From positions 1 to 64,000 of the forward strand of contig JAEYOQ010000058.1 in the NCBI GenBank assembly GCA_023411555.1: DNA of 64,000 nucleotides, given 5' to 3'. This stretch comes from Bacillota bacterium (lineage in GTDB: Bacteria; Bacillota; Clostridia; Lachnospirales; Lachnospiraceae). How positions within the stretch are numbered: the first letter of the stretch is position 1; each line of letters starts with the position of its first letter. Below are positions 7,815-16,726 of the stretch, piece after piece. The notes under the pieces were generated by a model. The model was not told the origin of the DNA and ran no database searches. It saw only the letters and a program-made list of their open reading frames with translations. The translations under genes and the position numbers were made by a program.

Positions 7815-7983
7815 AACACATGATGAACCCACTTGAAATCTCAAATGCAAATCCTCCCCTTTATAATGAAAACCCTGCCAAAGACGGCAGGGTTTTTGCT
7901 CCCATCACAAAGGTGTGATGGGCTGTTTGCTTGTATATATGACAAGCTGTTTAATCCTGTTACATAGGTGCAACAGGGGGTTC
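7815..7983. repeat. dispersed hairpin repeat, copy 5 (compound)
   Basis: The copy contains TCCTCCCCTTTATAATG, a first hairpin (arms 7869-7879 and 7886-7896, T-tail), a second one (CCCATCAC 7901-7908, GTGATGGG 7915-7922, then CTGTTTGCTTGTATAT) and a third, CCTGTT...AACAGG at about 7957-7978. It separates two genes on the minus strand and can terminate the CAP gene. The second unit equals copy 4 and the tail of copy 1. Confidence 0.65.
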
Positions 7984-9360
7984 TTACATTTTTATCTTCT
8001 TAACCTCAGTAAACTCTCCATACACTTTCTCACCGTCCACCGTTTTGAAGGCTCGGATCTTAAAGTAATAACTCTTTCCTGCTTTTAGTGATGTCTTTGT
8101 AAACTCAAGCTCCTCTAACGTAGAGCCTACCTTCTTGAAGCTTCCCTTCTCTGAGGTTGCATAATAAACCTCATAACCATCTGCATCCGTTACCGCCTTC
8201 CATGTACATTTTGCTTTTGTAGCAGAGGTTTTCTTTATAGTGAAAGAATTGGGTGCCGGAATATAAGGTGTAATCGATGCTTCCGGTTCATTTGTAGGGA
8301 TAAACCGGAACTCTGCGTGGGTGGGGGCGTCTATATTTGAATGTGTCCACAGAATGATATTGGTACTATCATCGTCCTTTTCTCCCGAGGCATTGACAAC
8401 CATTTCGATGTTTGTAGGAGGTCGCAAGCTGAAAATATCAGCATTATTTTCGGAATAGATGTTCCAAGGATAAGGTTTGTCTACCACCTTTAACTGAACA
8501 CCATCTTTTATAGTAGCGTCAACACCCAAATATCTTCCATCTGCCATTCTTAGAGTTATTTGGTTGTCTCCCATATTTTCCACATAATAGGCTTGGTTTC
8601 CAGTTGCTGAGTTATTGCGTAACTCCGCTTTACCTAAGGCATCTAAGTTGAGATAGTTGTTCATGGTCCGAAGGTTGTACCAACCATCGTCCAGTGTTTT
8701 TATCCCAGTCTGAAGTTCAAGCCCTGGGTAGTTAAAGGTCACCTTTCCATCAACAGTAGGTGAGCTTGCCGGGTCATAAGGAGCGTAGGCGGTTATACCG
8801 CTTTTGAGCTTCAATGTAAAATATCCCAACTCCTCATTATAATCAATACTGATAGCATCACTTGATTTGTCTGCCGCAAAAATCTGCACCCAGTTTTTAT
8901 TTTTATATCCCACACCCATATGGCGAAAAGCTTCTCTTAGAATATTCTCCTTGTGTCCAGGCGAACCCATCCAATCTTTTATAACCTGCTTAGCCGTGGT
9001 TTGACCCCAAGCAATATTTTCCCCAAATGCATTATACGAATAGCCCAGCCCTTTAAATACGGTATTGGGACTTGAACCGTCGGGACGGGTATGGCTGAAT
9101 ACCGACACGATCTCTCCGGCGCGAATCCCCGCTGCCCTTTCTACAGCTTCAAAGGTCACGAGGAGTGGGAGACCCGCTTTCGCACGTTGGATATTAGTCA
9201 AACGCAGAACATCCCACTCTTTCTGCGAGGTATTCGCCAGCTCCTTCGGTGGCTTACCAAAGTCCTTTGATTTTTCTGCAGCAGAAGCAGGAACAGCCAG
9301 TGCCAGAACCAGGACCAGTGCGAGCAGAAGAGGTAGAATTCTCTTGTTCATCATTTTCAT
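7984..9360 (-). CDS. secreted CAP/SCP-domain protein with beta-trefoil-like and FN3-like domains
   Basis: This 458-residue exported protein has a signal peptide (residues 1-28, cut after VPASAA). A CAP (SCP/PR-1) domain follows at about 45-165 with the family pieces LRLTNIQRAKAGLPLL, FSHTRPDGSSP, GENIAWGQTT and GSPGHKENIL. Residues about 215-355 look like a ricin-type beta-trefoil (DDGWYNLRTMNNYLNLD, GRYLGVD). The last 95 are FN3-like (TCTWKAVTDADGYEVYYATS resembles this, reading KAKCTWKAVTDADGYEVYYA). CAP proteins of bacteria are extracellular and often of unknown activity. The trefoil suggests binding to glycans. It is divergent from the chemoreceptor gene and terminated by repeat copy 5. 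Confidence 0.8.
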   Translation of the reverse strand: MKMMNKRILPLLLALVLVLALAVPASAAEKSKDFGKPPKELANTSQKEWDVLRLTNIQRAKAGLPLLVTFEAVERAAGIRAGEIVSVFSHTRPDGSSPNTVFKGLGYSYNAFGENIAWGQTTAKQVIKDWMGSPGHKENILREAFRHMGVGYKNKNWVQIFAADKSSDAISIDYNEELGYFTLKLKSGITAYAPYDPASSPTVDGKVTFNYPGLELQTGIKTLDDGWYNLRTMNNYLNLDALGKAELRNNSATGNQAYYVENMGDNQITLRMADGRYLGVDATIKDGVQLKVVDKPYPWNIYSENNADIFSLRPPTNIEMVVNASGEKDDDSTNIILWTHSNIDAPTHAEFRFIPTNEPEASITPYIPAPNSFTIKKTSATKAKCTWKAVTDADGYEVYYATSEKGSFKKVGSTLEELEFTKTSLKAGKSYYFKIRAFKTVDGEKVYGEFTEVKKIKM

Positions 9361-9482
9361 TGTTATTCCTTCCTTTCGTAGTCGCTAAAGTGCGGTAGTG
9401 GAATAAAGCTATAAAAGCCTATCTGCACTTATTCTATCATAAAGTTCCTTTTAAAACCATTCACTGCATAAAACATAATTTT

Positions 9483-9581
9483 TTCGACACGAAATGTATA
9501 TCGTTAATAGCAAAACCACGATTGAGCAAAAGTAACATGTAATTTTTATTGACTCGACACAATTTGTATGTAACAATAGAC
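9483..9581. promoter_or_regulatory. direct repeats upstream of the chemoreceptor gene
   Basis: Two imperfect direct repeats, TCGACACGAAATGTATATCG (from about 9484) and TCGACACAATTTGTATGTAA (from about 9554), are followed by TAATAG and CAATAG and lie in the divergent region. The second abuts the TATAAT at 9583-9588. They could bind an activator or repressor of the chemoreceptor gene. Confidence 0.4.
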
Positions 9582-9642
9582 CTATAATATGTCAAATTAC
9601 GACACGTTTAGCAAAAATTGTATCCATTCTAAGGAGAAGGCT

Positions 9643-11643
9643 ATGAAAAACTTAAAGTCAAAAATGCTAGTATTGATAATCCCACTTGTTATTTTGACCA
9701 TGGGATTTATCTCCATCATCAGTTTATTATTTTCTAAGGACATCATATTGAAGAATACTGATGAGATACTTACTCAGGCTGCGCAATCGTATGCTAATCA
9801 GATTGATGGCTGGCTGGGCAGTCAGTATGAAATTGCGGATAGTGTAAGAGAGACGATACAGTATATGGATTCTACCACCGGTGAAGCAAAAAATTATCTG
9901 GCGAATATGCTAGATAAATACGGTAAGAACTTTTTAGATATGTACATAGGCACGGCCGACGGAACGTTAATTGAAGGAAGTGATTTAGAAGTCCCACCGG
10001 ACTATGATGCAACAACGCGTGATTGGTATATTGAGGCTCTAAAAAGTGATACCATGATATTTATCGATCCCTACATTGACCAATCGACGAATTCAATGGT
10101 CATCAGTTTGTCTGGCAAGTTAAAAAATAAAGATGGCTCTATCAAAGGGGTGTTTTCCAGTGATATCACTTTGGATACAATCACTACATTAGTAGGGAAT
10201 GTAAAATACGGCGAAACGGGTTATGCATATCTCGTAAACAATGAAGATGGAACAATTTTGGCTCATTCCGATAATTCCTTGATTATGAAAAAGGTTGTTG
10301 ACATAGACAATGGTAATCTAAAAAATCTCCATGATAAAATTATCACAGGGGAAAAGGAAAGCTGTAATTATACCTACAACGGCAACAATATAATGTCGAA
10401 AATCGTACCCGTTTCAAACAGCAATTGGAGTATTGTTGTTACGGTACGGCGAAATGAGGTATTGTCTGATTTAAATCGATTACAGGTGATTATCGGCATA
10501 TCGTCAGTACTAGCAATAATACTGATAATGATTGCAATAGAAAGGACTGTACATCATTTTGTTAAACCTATCAAAAAATTAGTGAGTAATATCAGACTGA
10601 TTGCTGACGGCGATTTTACTAAAGATATTGACCAAAAGGATGTCCACAGAAAAGATGAAATCGGTGCGATAGCATGCGGTATCAGTGATATGAGGGAAAG
10701 TCTGAAACGGCTCATACTAAGTATCAAAAATGAAGCTCACAGCATTGAAGATGATGTAAACAATATCGTGATCAATGTGAAACGATTAGAAGGTAACGTT
10801 ACTGATATCTCAGCAACAACCGAGGAGCTTGCGGCCGGAATGGAGGAAACTGCAGCATCCTCCGAAGAAATGTCAGCTACAACACAGGAAATTGAACATG
10901 CAGTCCAATCTATAGCGAACAAGTCACAAGAGGGTGCGCTGACAGCTGGTGAGATAAGCCTTCGAGCAAAAGATACCAGGGAAAATGTAAGTTCTTCTGA
11001 GCAGAAGGCAAGCGAGACCATGAAAACAACCAAACAACAGCTGCTTCAGGCACTTGAGGATGCAAAGGTTGTACAGGAAATTAATGATTTAACGAATGCT
11101 ATCATGGGAATAACCTCGCAGACGAACCTTCTTGCGCTAAATGCTTCTATTGAAGCAGCAAGAGCCGGAGAGGCTGGAAAAGGGTTTTCTGTTGTTGCAG
11201 ATGAAATCAGACAGCTTGCAGATCAGTCGAAGAATGCTGTACAAAAAATTCAGAATGTAACACAAAAGGTAATCGGCTCCGTCGAGCAGCTTTCAGCTTG
11301 TGCCAATAATGTACTTACGTTTATTTCTAACGATGTTACCCATGATTATAAGGTTATGTTAGAGGTAGCAGATCAATACAATAGTGATGCAATGTATTTC
11401 AATGATATCATGATTAAATTTAGTGCAACAACGGAAGAGCTTCTGGCATCCCTGAGCGATGTACTGATTGCTGTGGAGGAAGTAGCTCAAGCATCAAATG
11501 ATGGTGCCAAAGGTACAGCGGATATTGCTATTCAGATCTCAGACACCAGCAATATGGCAAATGCAGTACGTGAAATTGTTATTAAGACAAAGGAAAGTGC
11601 AGACCAGTTGAAAAATGAAATCGATATATTTAAGATAATCTGA
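9643..11643 (+). CDS. methyl-accepting chemotaxis protein with dCACHE sensor
   Basis: The roughly 667-residue transmembrane receptor has TM1 at about residues 8-31 and an extracellular sensor of dCACHE type (YANQIDGWLGSQYEIADSVR, DYDATTRDWYIEALKSD, DPYIDQSTNSMVISLSG). TM2 is at about 285-307 (IIGISSVLAIILIMIAI), then a HAMP domain and a long signalling coiled coil. The conserved hairpin tip reads EINDLTNAIMGITSQTNLLA, then LNASIEAARAGEAGKGFSVV. The receptor should pass ligand binding to CheA/CheW. The frame is open from 9589, but that codon lies in the TATAAT box, whereas the ATG at 9643 has AAGGAG. No che genes are adjacent. The ligand is unknown. Confidence 0.9.
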   Translation: MKNLKSKMLVLIIPLVILTMGFISIISLLFSKDIILKNTDEILTQAAQSYANQIDGWLGSQYEIADSVRETIQYMDSTTGEAKNYLANMLDKYGKNFLDMYIGTADGTLIEGSDLEVPPDYDATTRDWYIEALKSDTMIFIDPYIDQSTNSMVISLSGKLKNKDGSIKGVFSSDITLDTITTLVGNVKYGETGYAYLVNNEDGTILAHSDNSLIMKKVVDIDNGNLKNLHDKIITGEKESCNYTYNGNNIMSKIVPVSNSNWSIVVTVRRNEVLSDLNRLQVIIGISSVLAIILIMIAIERTVHHFVKPIKKLVSNIRLIADGDFTKDIDQKDVHRKDEIGAIACGISDMRESLKRLILSIKNEAHSIEDDVNNIVINVKRLEGNVTDISATTEELAAGMEETAASSEEMSATTQEIEHAVQSIANKSQEGALTAGEISLRAKDTRENVSSSEQKASETMKTTKQQLLQALEDAKVVQEINDLTNAIMGITSQTNLLALNASIEAARAGEAGKGFSVVADEIRQLADQSKNAVQKIQNVTQKVIGSVEQLSACANNVLTFISNDVTHDYKVMLEVADQYNSDAMYFNDIMIKFSATTEELLASLSDVLIAVEEVAQASNDGAKGTADIAIQISDTSNMANAVREIVIKTKESADQLKNEIDIFKII

Positions 11644-11682
11644 TGCATAAGAATAAAGCAATAAATTTAATAGCAAAGCCCG

Positions 11683-11715
11683 CCCCCATGACAAAAACTT
11701 CATGGGGGTTTTCGT
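11683..11715 (+). terminator. terminator after the chemoreceptor gene
   Basis: The arms CCCCCATG (11683-11690) and CATGGGGG (11701-11708) are followed by TTTTCGTT, 40 bp after the stop codon. Confidence 0.75.
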
Positions 11716-11741
11716 TATTACTTTTATTTCCATAAAATCAG

Positions 11742-11790
11742 TTGACTTTAATAACATATTCTGTTATTATTTACCTACCAACCATTTGGT
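11742..11790 (+). promoter_or_regulatory. tetR promoter with operator
   Basis: TTGACT and TATTAT are separated by 17 bp (11742-11770). Immediately downstream ACCTACCAACCATTTGGT (11773-11790) is, in inverted orientation and with one difference, the sequence at 12483-12500 in front of the aldo-keto reductase gene. It covers the start site, as expected for an autoregulated TetR repressor. Confidence 0.65.
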
Positions 11791-11819
11791 TTATTATATT
11801 TACTTTGGAGGACTGTGTT

Positions 11820-12413
11820 ATGGGTCAAGGATCAATAACAAGGGAAAGAATCTTTCAAGCTGCACTGAGAATCTTTGCCCTTCATGGATATGAAGGCGCA
11901 CGTATGGATAAGATAGCTACCGAAGTCGGAATTAATAAAGCCTCTCTTTACTTTCATTTTAAAAGCAAGGAAGAACTCTTCCGAGAGCTATTTCAGGATA
12001 TTATACAGAAATACCGTGATAAGATGAGGACGATTGTAACAGACTTCAAGGATATGCCATGCAAAGATCGCTTAAAAGCGATCTATAGCGAATATCTGGA
12101 ATATAATTTGGATAATGCTGAGATGGATTTTTGGAATCGAATTTATTATCTCCCTCCCTCCAACCTAAGGGAAGAAATCATTTCTATTACTTCAGAAAGC
12201 AAGAAGGAATTTGTTGCTGCTCTGGCCTACATCATGGAGGAAGGTATAAGAAAAAAAGAGCTTCAACCAATGAATCCAAGTCATATGGCCAATACATTCT
12301 ACTATATATTAACCTGCATCGATTTATCATCCGGATTGATGAATAAGGAAGAGGCTCTCCTAGACATGGATAATTGTTTTGATGTTTTATGGAATGGAAT
12401 AAAGGATATGTAA
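11820..12413 (+). CDS. TetR/AcrR-family transcriptional repressor
   Basis: The 197-residue protein has an N-terminal TetR helix-turn-helix (RERIFQAALRIFALHGYEGA, then KIATEVGINKASLYFHFKSK) and a divergent C-terminal ligand domain. The frame is open from 11742, but that point is in the promoter. The ATG at 11820 has GGAGG ten bases before it and begins MGQGSITRERIF. The next gene in the same direction is an aldo-keto reductase with its own promoter and an operator copy, so the regulator probably represses that gene and itself. The inducer is not evident. Confidence 0.85.
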   Translation: MGQGSITRERIFQAALRIFALHGYEGARMDKIATEVGINKASLYFHFKSKEELFRELFQDIIQKYRDKMRTIVTDFKDMPCKDRLKAIYSEYLEYNLDNAEMDFWNRIYYLPPSNLREEIISITSESKKEFVAALAYIMEEGIRKKELQPMNPSHMANTFYYILTCIDLSSGLMNKEEALLDMDNCFDVLWNGIKDM

Positions 12414-12431
12414 GTATCTTCTTATTCATGA

Positions 12432-12470
12432 CAATAGAAAGTTTGCAACACAGGCTTTCTATTGTTTTAC
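12432..12470 (+). terminator. terminator after tetR, two-hairpin module relative
   Basis: CAATAGAAAG (12432-12441) pairs with CTTTCTATTG (12455-12464) and is followed by TTTTAC. The preceding TTATTCATGA is shared with the hairpin modules at 22493-22564 and 36905-36978. Confidence 0.7.
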
Positions 12471-12482
12471 TCCTATCATTCT

Positions 12483-12525
12483 ACCAAATGGTAGGTTGGT
12501 ATTCTACTTTATAAGGTTGTTATAG
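12483..12525 (+). promoter_or_regulatory. aldo-keto reductase promoter with TetR operator
   Basis: ACCAAATGGTAGGTTGGT (12483-12500) repeats the tetR operator in the other orientation. Its end overlaps a weak -35 (TTGGTA, 12497-12502), 17 bp from TTATAG (12520-12525). Binding there would occlude RNA polymerase. Confidence 0.55.
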
Positions 12526-12553
12526 GAAACTATTATATAAAGGAGGATTTATT

Positions 12554-13540
12554 ATGGAACAAAGAACTTTAGGAAAATCAGGGATTAAGGTAAGTCCTAT
12601 GGGACTAGGCTGTTGGGCAATCGGAGGTCAATTTTATATGGACGGCAAAATCGATGGCTATGGTGAGACCGACGATCGTATGTCAATTGCAGCAATTCAA
12701 ACAGCTTTGGATTTAGGTATTAATTTCATTGATACCTCGGATGCCTATGGCATAGGACACAGTGAGCGTTTAATCGGAGAAGCGATCAAGGGACGCAGGA
12801 CTCAGACTGTTCTAGCAACCAAATTCGGTTACATTGGTAGTGAGGCAACAAAAACTCTTCATGGCTACAACGTAACTCCGGATTACATCGAGAGGGCCTG
12901 TGAGGCTTCTCTGAGACGCCTTCAGACAGATTATATCGACCTCTATCAGCTTCATGTATGGGAAATTGGCCTATCTGAGATTGAATCGGTAATTCATACC
13001 TTGGATAAACTCGTGTCCAAAGGAAAAATAAGAACTTATGGCTGGAGTACAGATTTAACGTCAGGTGCTAAATTATTTGCAGAACATCAAAATTGCTCTG
13101 CCATCCAACATCAGTTTAGCATTCTTGGTGGTAATGAGGAGCTTCTTAAGTTATGCGAGGAAAATCGTCTCGCCAGTATTAATCGTAGTCCATTAGCAAT
13201 GGGCTTACTAAGCGGAAAATTTAAAAGGGACTCAACATTAACTAAGGAAGATGTCCGCGGAGCTGGTCATGCTTGGACTGAAGCCATATTCAAGGACGGT
13301 AAACCAAACTCTGCTGCATATGATAAGCTGAATGCTATCCGAGATATTTTAACCACCGGAGGAAGGACTCTGGTTCAGGGCTCCCTCGCTTGGATCTGGG
13401 CTAAAAGCGGGATCACCATCCCGATTCCAGGCTTTAAAACCGTAGAACAGATTAAGGAGAATATCAAAGCCATTGATTTTGGTCCACTTCCACAAGCTCA
13501 AATGATAGAAATAGATGAGATTTTTAAGAGTATAGATTAA
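12554..13540 (+). CDS. aldo/keto reductase
   Basis: The 328-residue NAD(P)H-dependent oxidoreductase is a TIM barrel. Aldo-keto reductase landmarks are GLGCWAIGG at the start, the Asp and Tyr of FIDTSDAYGIGHSE (about residue 57), the Lys of VLATKFGY (about 92) and the His of YQLHVWE (about 134), followed by the cofactor-binding GKIRTYGWS region and SINRSPLAMGLLSGK. The RBS AAAGGAGG precedes the ATG. It is controlled, by inference from the shared operator, by the TetR repressor upstream. The substrate is unknown, and a detoxification role for reactive carbonyls is possible. Confidence 0.85.
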   Translation: MEQRTLGKSGIKVSPMGLGCWAIGGQFYMDGKIDGYGETDDRMSIAAIQTALDLGINFIDTSDAYGIGHSERLIGEAIKGRRTQTVLATKFGYIGSEATKTLHGYNVTPDYIERACEASLRRLQTDYIDLYQLHVWEIGLSEIESVIHTLDKLVSKGKIRTYGWSTDLTSGAKLFAEHQNCSAIQHQFSILGGNEELLKLCEENRLASINRSPLAMGLLSGKFKRDSTLTKEDVRGAGHAWTEAIFKDGKPNSAAYDKLNAIRDILTTGGRTLVQGSLAWIWAKSGITIPIPGFKTVEQIKENIKAIDFGPLPQAQMIEIDEIFKSID

Positions 13541-13548
13541 TAACAGCG

Positions 13549-13588
13549 AAAGGGAGCCGTTGCAAATTTGCTTGCAACAGCTCCCTTT
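13549..13588. terminator. bidirectional terminator
   Basis: AAAGGGAGC plus GTTGCAA pairs with TTGCAAC plus GCTCCCTTT, with T-rich flanks on both strands. It lies between the convergent aldo-keto reductase and alpha-galactosidase genes. Confidence 0.75.
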
Positions 13589-13641
13589 CTCATCTACAAA
13601 GATGTAGCGAAGCATTATCTTACCTGATTATAGACTGTATA

Positions 13642-15855
13642 TTAGCCGATCTTTCGAATATCAAACAATACTGAGGCAAAATCTCCGCCCGCAAGATTTA
13701 AATCTTTTCGATCAATCTGCAATCCTATGTTCATCAATTCGTCACCATAAGCCTGCATTGTTCTTCCAAGGCTTGTTACTTCATATAATGCATCCGTGTC
13801 AAGACCGGTTACTTTGAAGCGGAGCCAACCAGCATTTGCTTTGTTCAAGCCCTGATAATACCCGGCAATTGCCTGGGTACGATCCTCCGATACTACAATC
13901 CAAGACATATCACTGCCTTCAAAAGGACTCTTCAAACGATAAAACACGCCTTGTTGTAATAATTTCCGGTTTTCCTTGAAGTAGCGTATCTGCTCCTTTA
14001 CTATAGCAATTTCTGTTTCATCCAGTTTGTTTAAATCCAACTCATATCCAAACGCTCCAAAGAAAGCTACATTTCCTCTTGTCTGAAGAGGTGTGATTCT
14101 TCCAAGCTGATGGTTGGGCACTGCTGATATATGGGCACCAATCGTAGAAATCGGATATACATAGCTTGTTCCGTATTGGATTTTAACCCTCTCATAGGCA
14201 TCCGTATCATCACTGCACCAAACTTGAGGTGAAAAATACAACATTCCTGGGTCAAAACGGCCACCACCACTCGAGCAGGACTCAAATAATATCTCAGGAA
14301 ATTCAGTTGTCAGTCTTGTATATAAGTCATAAACCCCCAGAATATGCTTATGCATTACCATTCCCTGCTCATTTGCTGCAGCTGTTCTGGAATAGCATTC
14401 TGTAATATAACGATTCATATCCCACTTAATATAAGAGATCTTTGATTCCCTTATTAGCTTTGAAATCATCCCATAAATATAGTCGACTACTTCCTTTCTG
14501 GAATAATCCAAAACATGCTGTTGACGGCTTAAGCTTTCAAAGCGTCCGGGGGTTGAAATAATCCAATCCGGGTGCTCACGATACAAATCACTATTTTTAT
14601 TGGTCATCTCCGGTTCAATCCAAAGACCAAATTTCATACCAAGGGCATCTATCTTTTCTGATAAGCCACGGATGCCATTCGGTAGCTTATCAAGGTTAGG
14701 ATACCAGTCTCCCAACCCCTGGGTGTCATCATTTCGACTTCCAAACCAACCATCATCCAGGACAAATAGCTCTACTCCAACACTTTTTGCCTTAGTTGCA
14801 ATCTTAAGAATCTCTTCTTCATCAAAATCCATATAGGTAGCTTCCCAGTTATTCAGAAGAACCGGTCTAACCCTATCTCTCCAAATACCCCTTACTAATC
14901 GCGTACGATATAACTTGTGATAGGTCTGACTCATCTTATTGATACCCTGATCTGAATATACCATAACTAGCTCTGGTGTCTGAAAATGCTCTCCTGAATT
15001 CAGAGGCCATTCGAAAGTATTCGGATGGATTCCCATCATCACTCTTGTCATATCATGGGTACACACTTCAACCTGGGCCAAAAAGCTCCCACTATATACT
15101 AGACTAAATCCGTAAACCTCACCCACCTCTTCTGTTGTATGGGGACGCTTCAATGCTAAAAATGGATTGTGCTCGGTACTGCTTGCACCGCGCATACTGT
15201 AGATGGATTGAATACCTTGCTCCAGTTTTCTGTTTTTAACATGTCGTTCTCTTGCCCATGCACCGGATAAATGAACCATTTCATAATCCATATCCGGTAA
15301 ATCTATACTTGCACTCATTGCTTTTGTTAGCATTACGGAAGCGGTTCCTAGATTGATAAATCTAGCATTTCTTGTAATTATGGGCTGATTTTCATAGATA
15401 GTATACGTCAGCAGCAGTTTCATCTGAATCAAAGAATCGTAAAGCTCAATTTCCAAACTTGTTGCCTCTGAATCCTCCTCTACATAGGTAGCCGGAAGTG
15501 GACTGATTGCCCTTTTACCCTGATAAATCCTATGATTCTGATACTCAAAATTACTGATTTTACTACCATTCTCCTGTTTTATCTCAAAGGCTGGATAACG
15601 AAAATCTCCTGTCCCATAGGAAGGATACTCCTGCTTCGTATATTGCAAACAAAGCTTCGATGGCTCAGGACAATGAATTGCTGCCAAAGGTCTCGAATGC
15701 TCCTCATGTAAATACGAGAATGTTTCTTTATCCCTTACTTTTTTTCCATAATAAAGATTTCCTAGCTGATTATCCTCCATAATTTCAATAATATAGCTGA
15801 TTTCTTGATTAAAAATATGGAATTCTTTTGATTGTTCATGATATATAATTGGCAT
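13642..15855 (-). CDS. alpha-galactosidase, glycoside hydrolase family 36
   Basis: This 737-residue enzyme has no signal peptide, so it acts in the cytoplasm. The N-terminal beta-supersandwich holds GTGDFRYPAFEI. The barrel begins near residue 340 with LLNNWEATYMDFDEE and LFVLDDGWFGSRNDDTQGLG. KWDMNRYITE (about 477) carries the nucleophile Asp, and SCSSGGGRFDPGMLYFS, then WCSDDTDAYER, carries the acid/base Asp. These are GH36 hallmarks. It removes alpha-1,6-galactose from melibiose, raffinose or stachyose. It is the last gene after a sugar SBP and two permeases, which probably import the substrate. AGGAGG precedes the ATG. Confidence 0.93.
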   Translation of the reverse strand: MPIIYHEQSKEFHIFNQEISYIIEIMEDNQLGNLYYGKKVRDKETFSYLHEEHSRPLAAIHCPEPSKLCLQYTKQEYPSYGTGDFRYPAFEIKQENGSKISNFEYQNHRIYQGKRAISPLPATYVEEDSEATSLEIELYDSLIQMKLLLTYTIYENQPIITRNARFINLGTASVMLTKAMSASIDLPDMDYEMVHLSGAWARERHVKNRKLEQGIQSIYSMRGASSTEHNPFLALKRPHTTEEVGEVYGFSLVYSGSFLAQVEVCTHDMTRVMMGIHPNTFEWPLNSGEHFQTPELVMVYSDQGINKMSQTYHKLYRTRLVRGIWRDRVRPVLLNNWEATYMDFDEEEILKIATKAKSVGVELFVLDDGWFGSRNDDTQGLGDWYPNLDKLPNGIRGLSEKIDALGMKFGLWIEPEMTNKNSDLYREHPDWIISTPGRFESLSRQQHVLDYSRKEVVDYIYGMISKLIRESKISYIKWDMNRYITECYSRTAAANEQGMVMHKHILGVYDLYTRLTTEFPEILFESCSSGGGRFDPGMLYFSPQVWCSDDTDAYERVKIQYGTSYVYPISTIGAHISAVPNHQLGRITPLQTRGNVAFFGAFGYELDLNKLDETEIAIVKEQIRYFKENRKLLQQGVFYRLKSPFEGSDMSWIVVSEDRTQAIAGYYQGLNKANAGWLRFKVTGLDTDALYEVTSLGRTMQAYGDELMNIGLQIDRKDLNLAGGDFASVLFDIRKIG

Positions 15856-15886
15856 GGTTCCTCCTAGTATTCACGTTCATCCTATG

Positions 15887-16711
15887 CTATAATTTACTGC
15901 CACTTGTTGCAATTCCTTCAATAAATTGCTTCTGGAAAATAATATAAATGACCATCATGGGAATACATGCCAGCAAGGATGCGGCCATGAGCTCCGGATA
16001 GTTTGCTGAAAATTGACCCTGTAATTTCGCTAGTGCTGCAGATAATGGCATTGTGTTTTGCTCTGTGTTGACAACCAACGGCCACATTAATTCCTTATAT
16101 GCAAATAAAGCTGTAAAGATTCCGAGTGCCGTCATAGATGACTTCGTTAGAGGAGCCATGATATGCAGAAACGTCTGCCCAATATTACATCCATCCAGTC
16201 TCGCAGCTTCCTCCAAATCCTTAGGAAGGCTCAAAAATGCTTGTCTAAGAAGGAATGTACCAAATGCAGTTACTAATCCAGGGAATAAAAGCGCGAAGAG
16301 TGAATTTAACAGACCTAACCTACTTACCACCAGATACTGAGGAATGATAAAGATCTGGGAAGGCACCATCATCTGTAACAATACTAAAGCAAAGGCAAAA
16401 TCCCGACCTTTAAACGTTAGACGTCCAAACGCATAACCAGCCATAACAGAGGTAAGTACTGCACATATCACTCGACCTATGATGAGAAGTAAGGTATTCA
16501 AATATAATTTTCCAAAGTTCATCTTACTAAGTACTGAGGTAAATGCATCCGTTCTCCATTTCGACGGGAAGATGATAAAAGGGTTCATTTGCGTAGATTC
16601 TGAAATTGTCTTAAAGGAAGTCAGAACCATCCAAAGGAAGGGAACAAGCATAGTAACAGCGCCAGTAATTAGTATTATGTAAATAATAATACTACTGATT
16701 TTTTTATTCAT
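15887..16711 (-). CDS. sugar ABC transporter permease, MalG type
   Basis: This 274-residue inner-membrane protein has six hydrophobic segments. The permease EAA loop LEEAARLDGCNIGQTFLHIM (about residue 178) docks on the ATPase. The C-terminus QKQFIEGIATSGSKL is typical of CUT1 MalG proteins (FVEGLTAGAVKG-like). It pairs with the MalF-type permease at 16727 and lies 31 bp upstream of the alpha-galactosidase gene. No ATPase is encoded here, so a shared MsmK-like ATPase elsewhere is expected. Confidence 0.9.
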   Translation of the reverse strand: MNKKISSIIIYIILITGAVTMLVPFLWMVLTSFKTISESTQMNPFIIFPSKWRTDAFTSVLSKMNFGKLYLNTLLLIIGRVICAVLTSVMAGYAFGRLTFKGRDFAFALVLLQMMVPSQIFIIPQYLVVSRLGLLNSLFALLFPGLVTAFGTFLLRQAFLSLPKDLEEAARLDGCNIGQTFLHIMAPLTKSSMTALGIFTALFAYKELMWPLVVNTEQNTMPLSAALAKLQGQFSANYPELMAASLLACIPMMVIYIIFQKQFIEGIATSGSKL

Positions 16712-16726
16712 TATATTATCTCCCCC

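Noticed and set aside
10737..11033. Open frame antisense to the chemoreceptor signalling domain.
   Set aside because: It is the mirror of a coiled-coil gene, with no RBS and Ser/Ala-rich composition.
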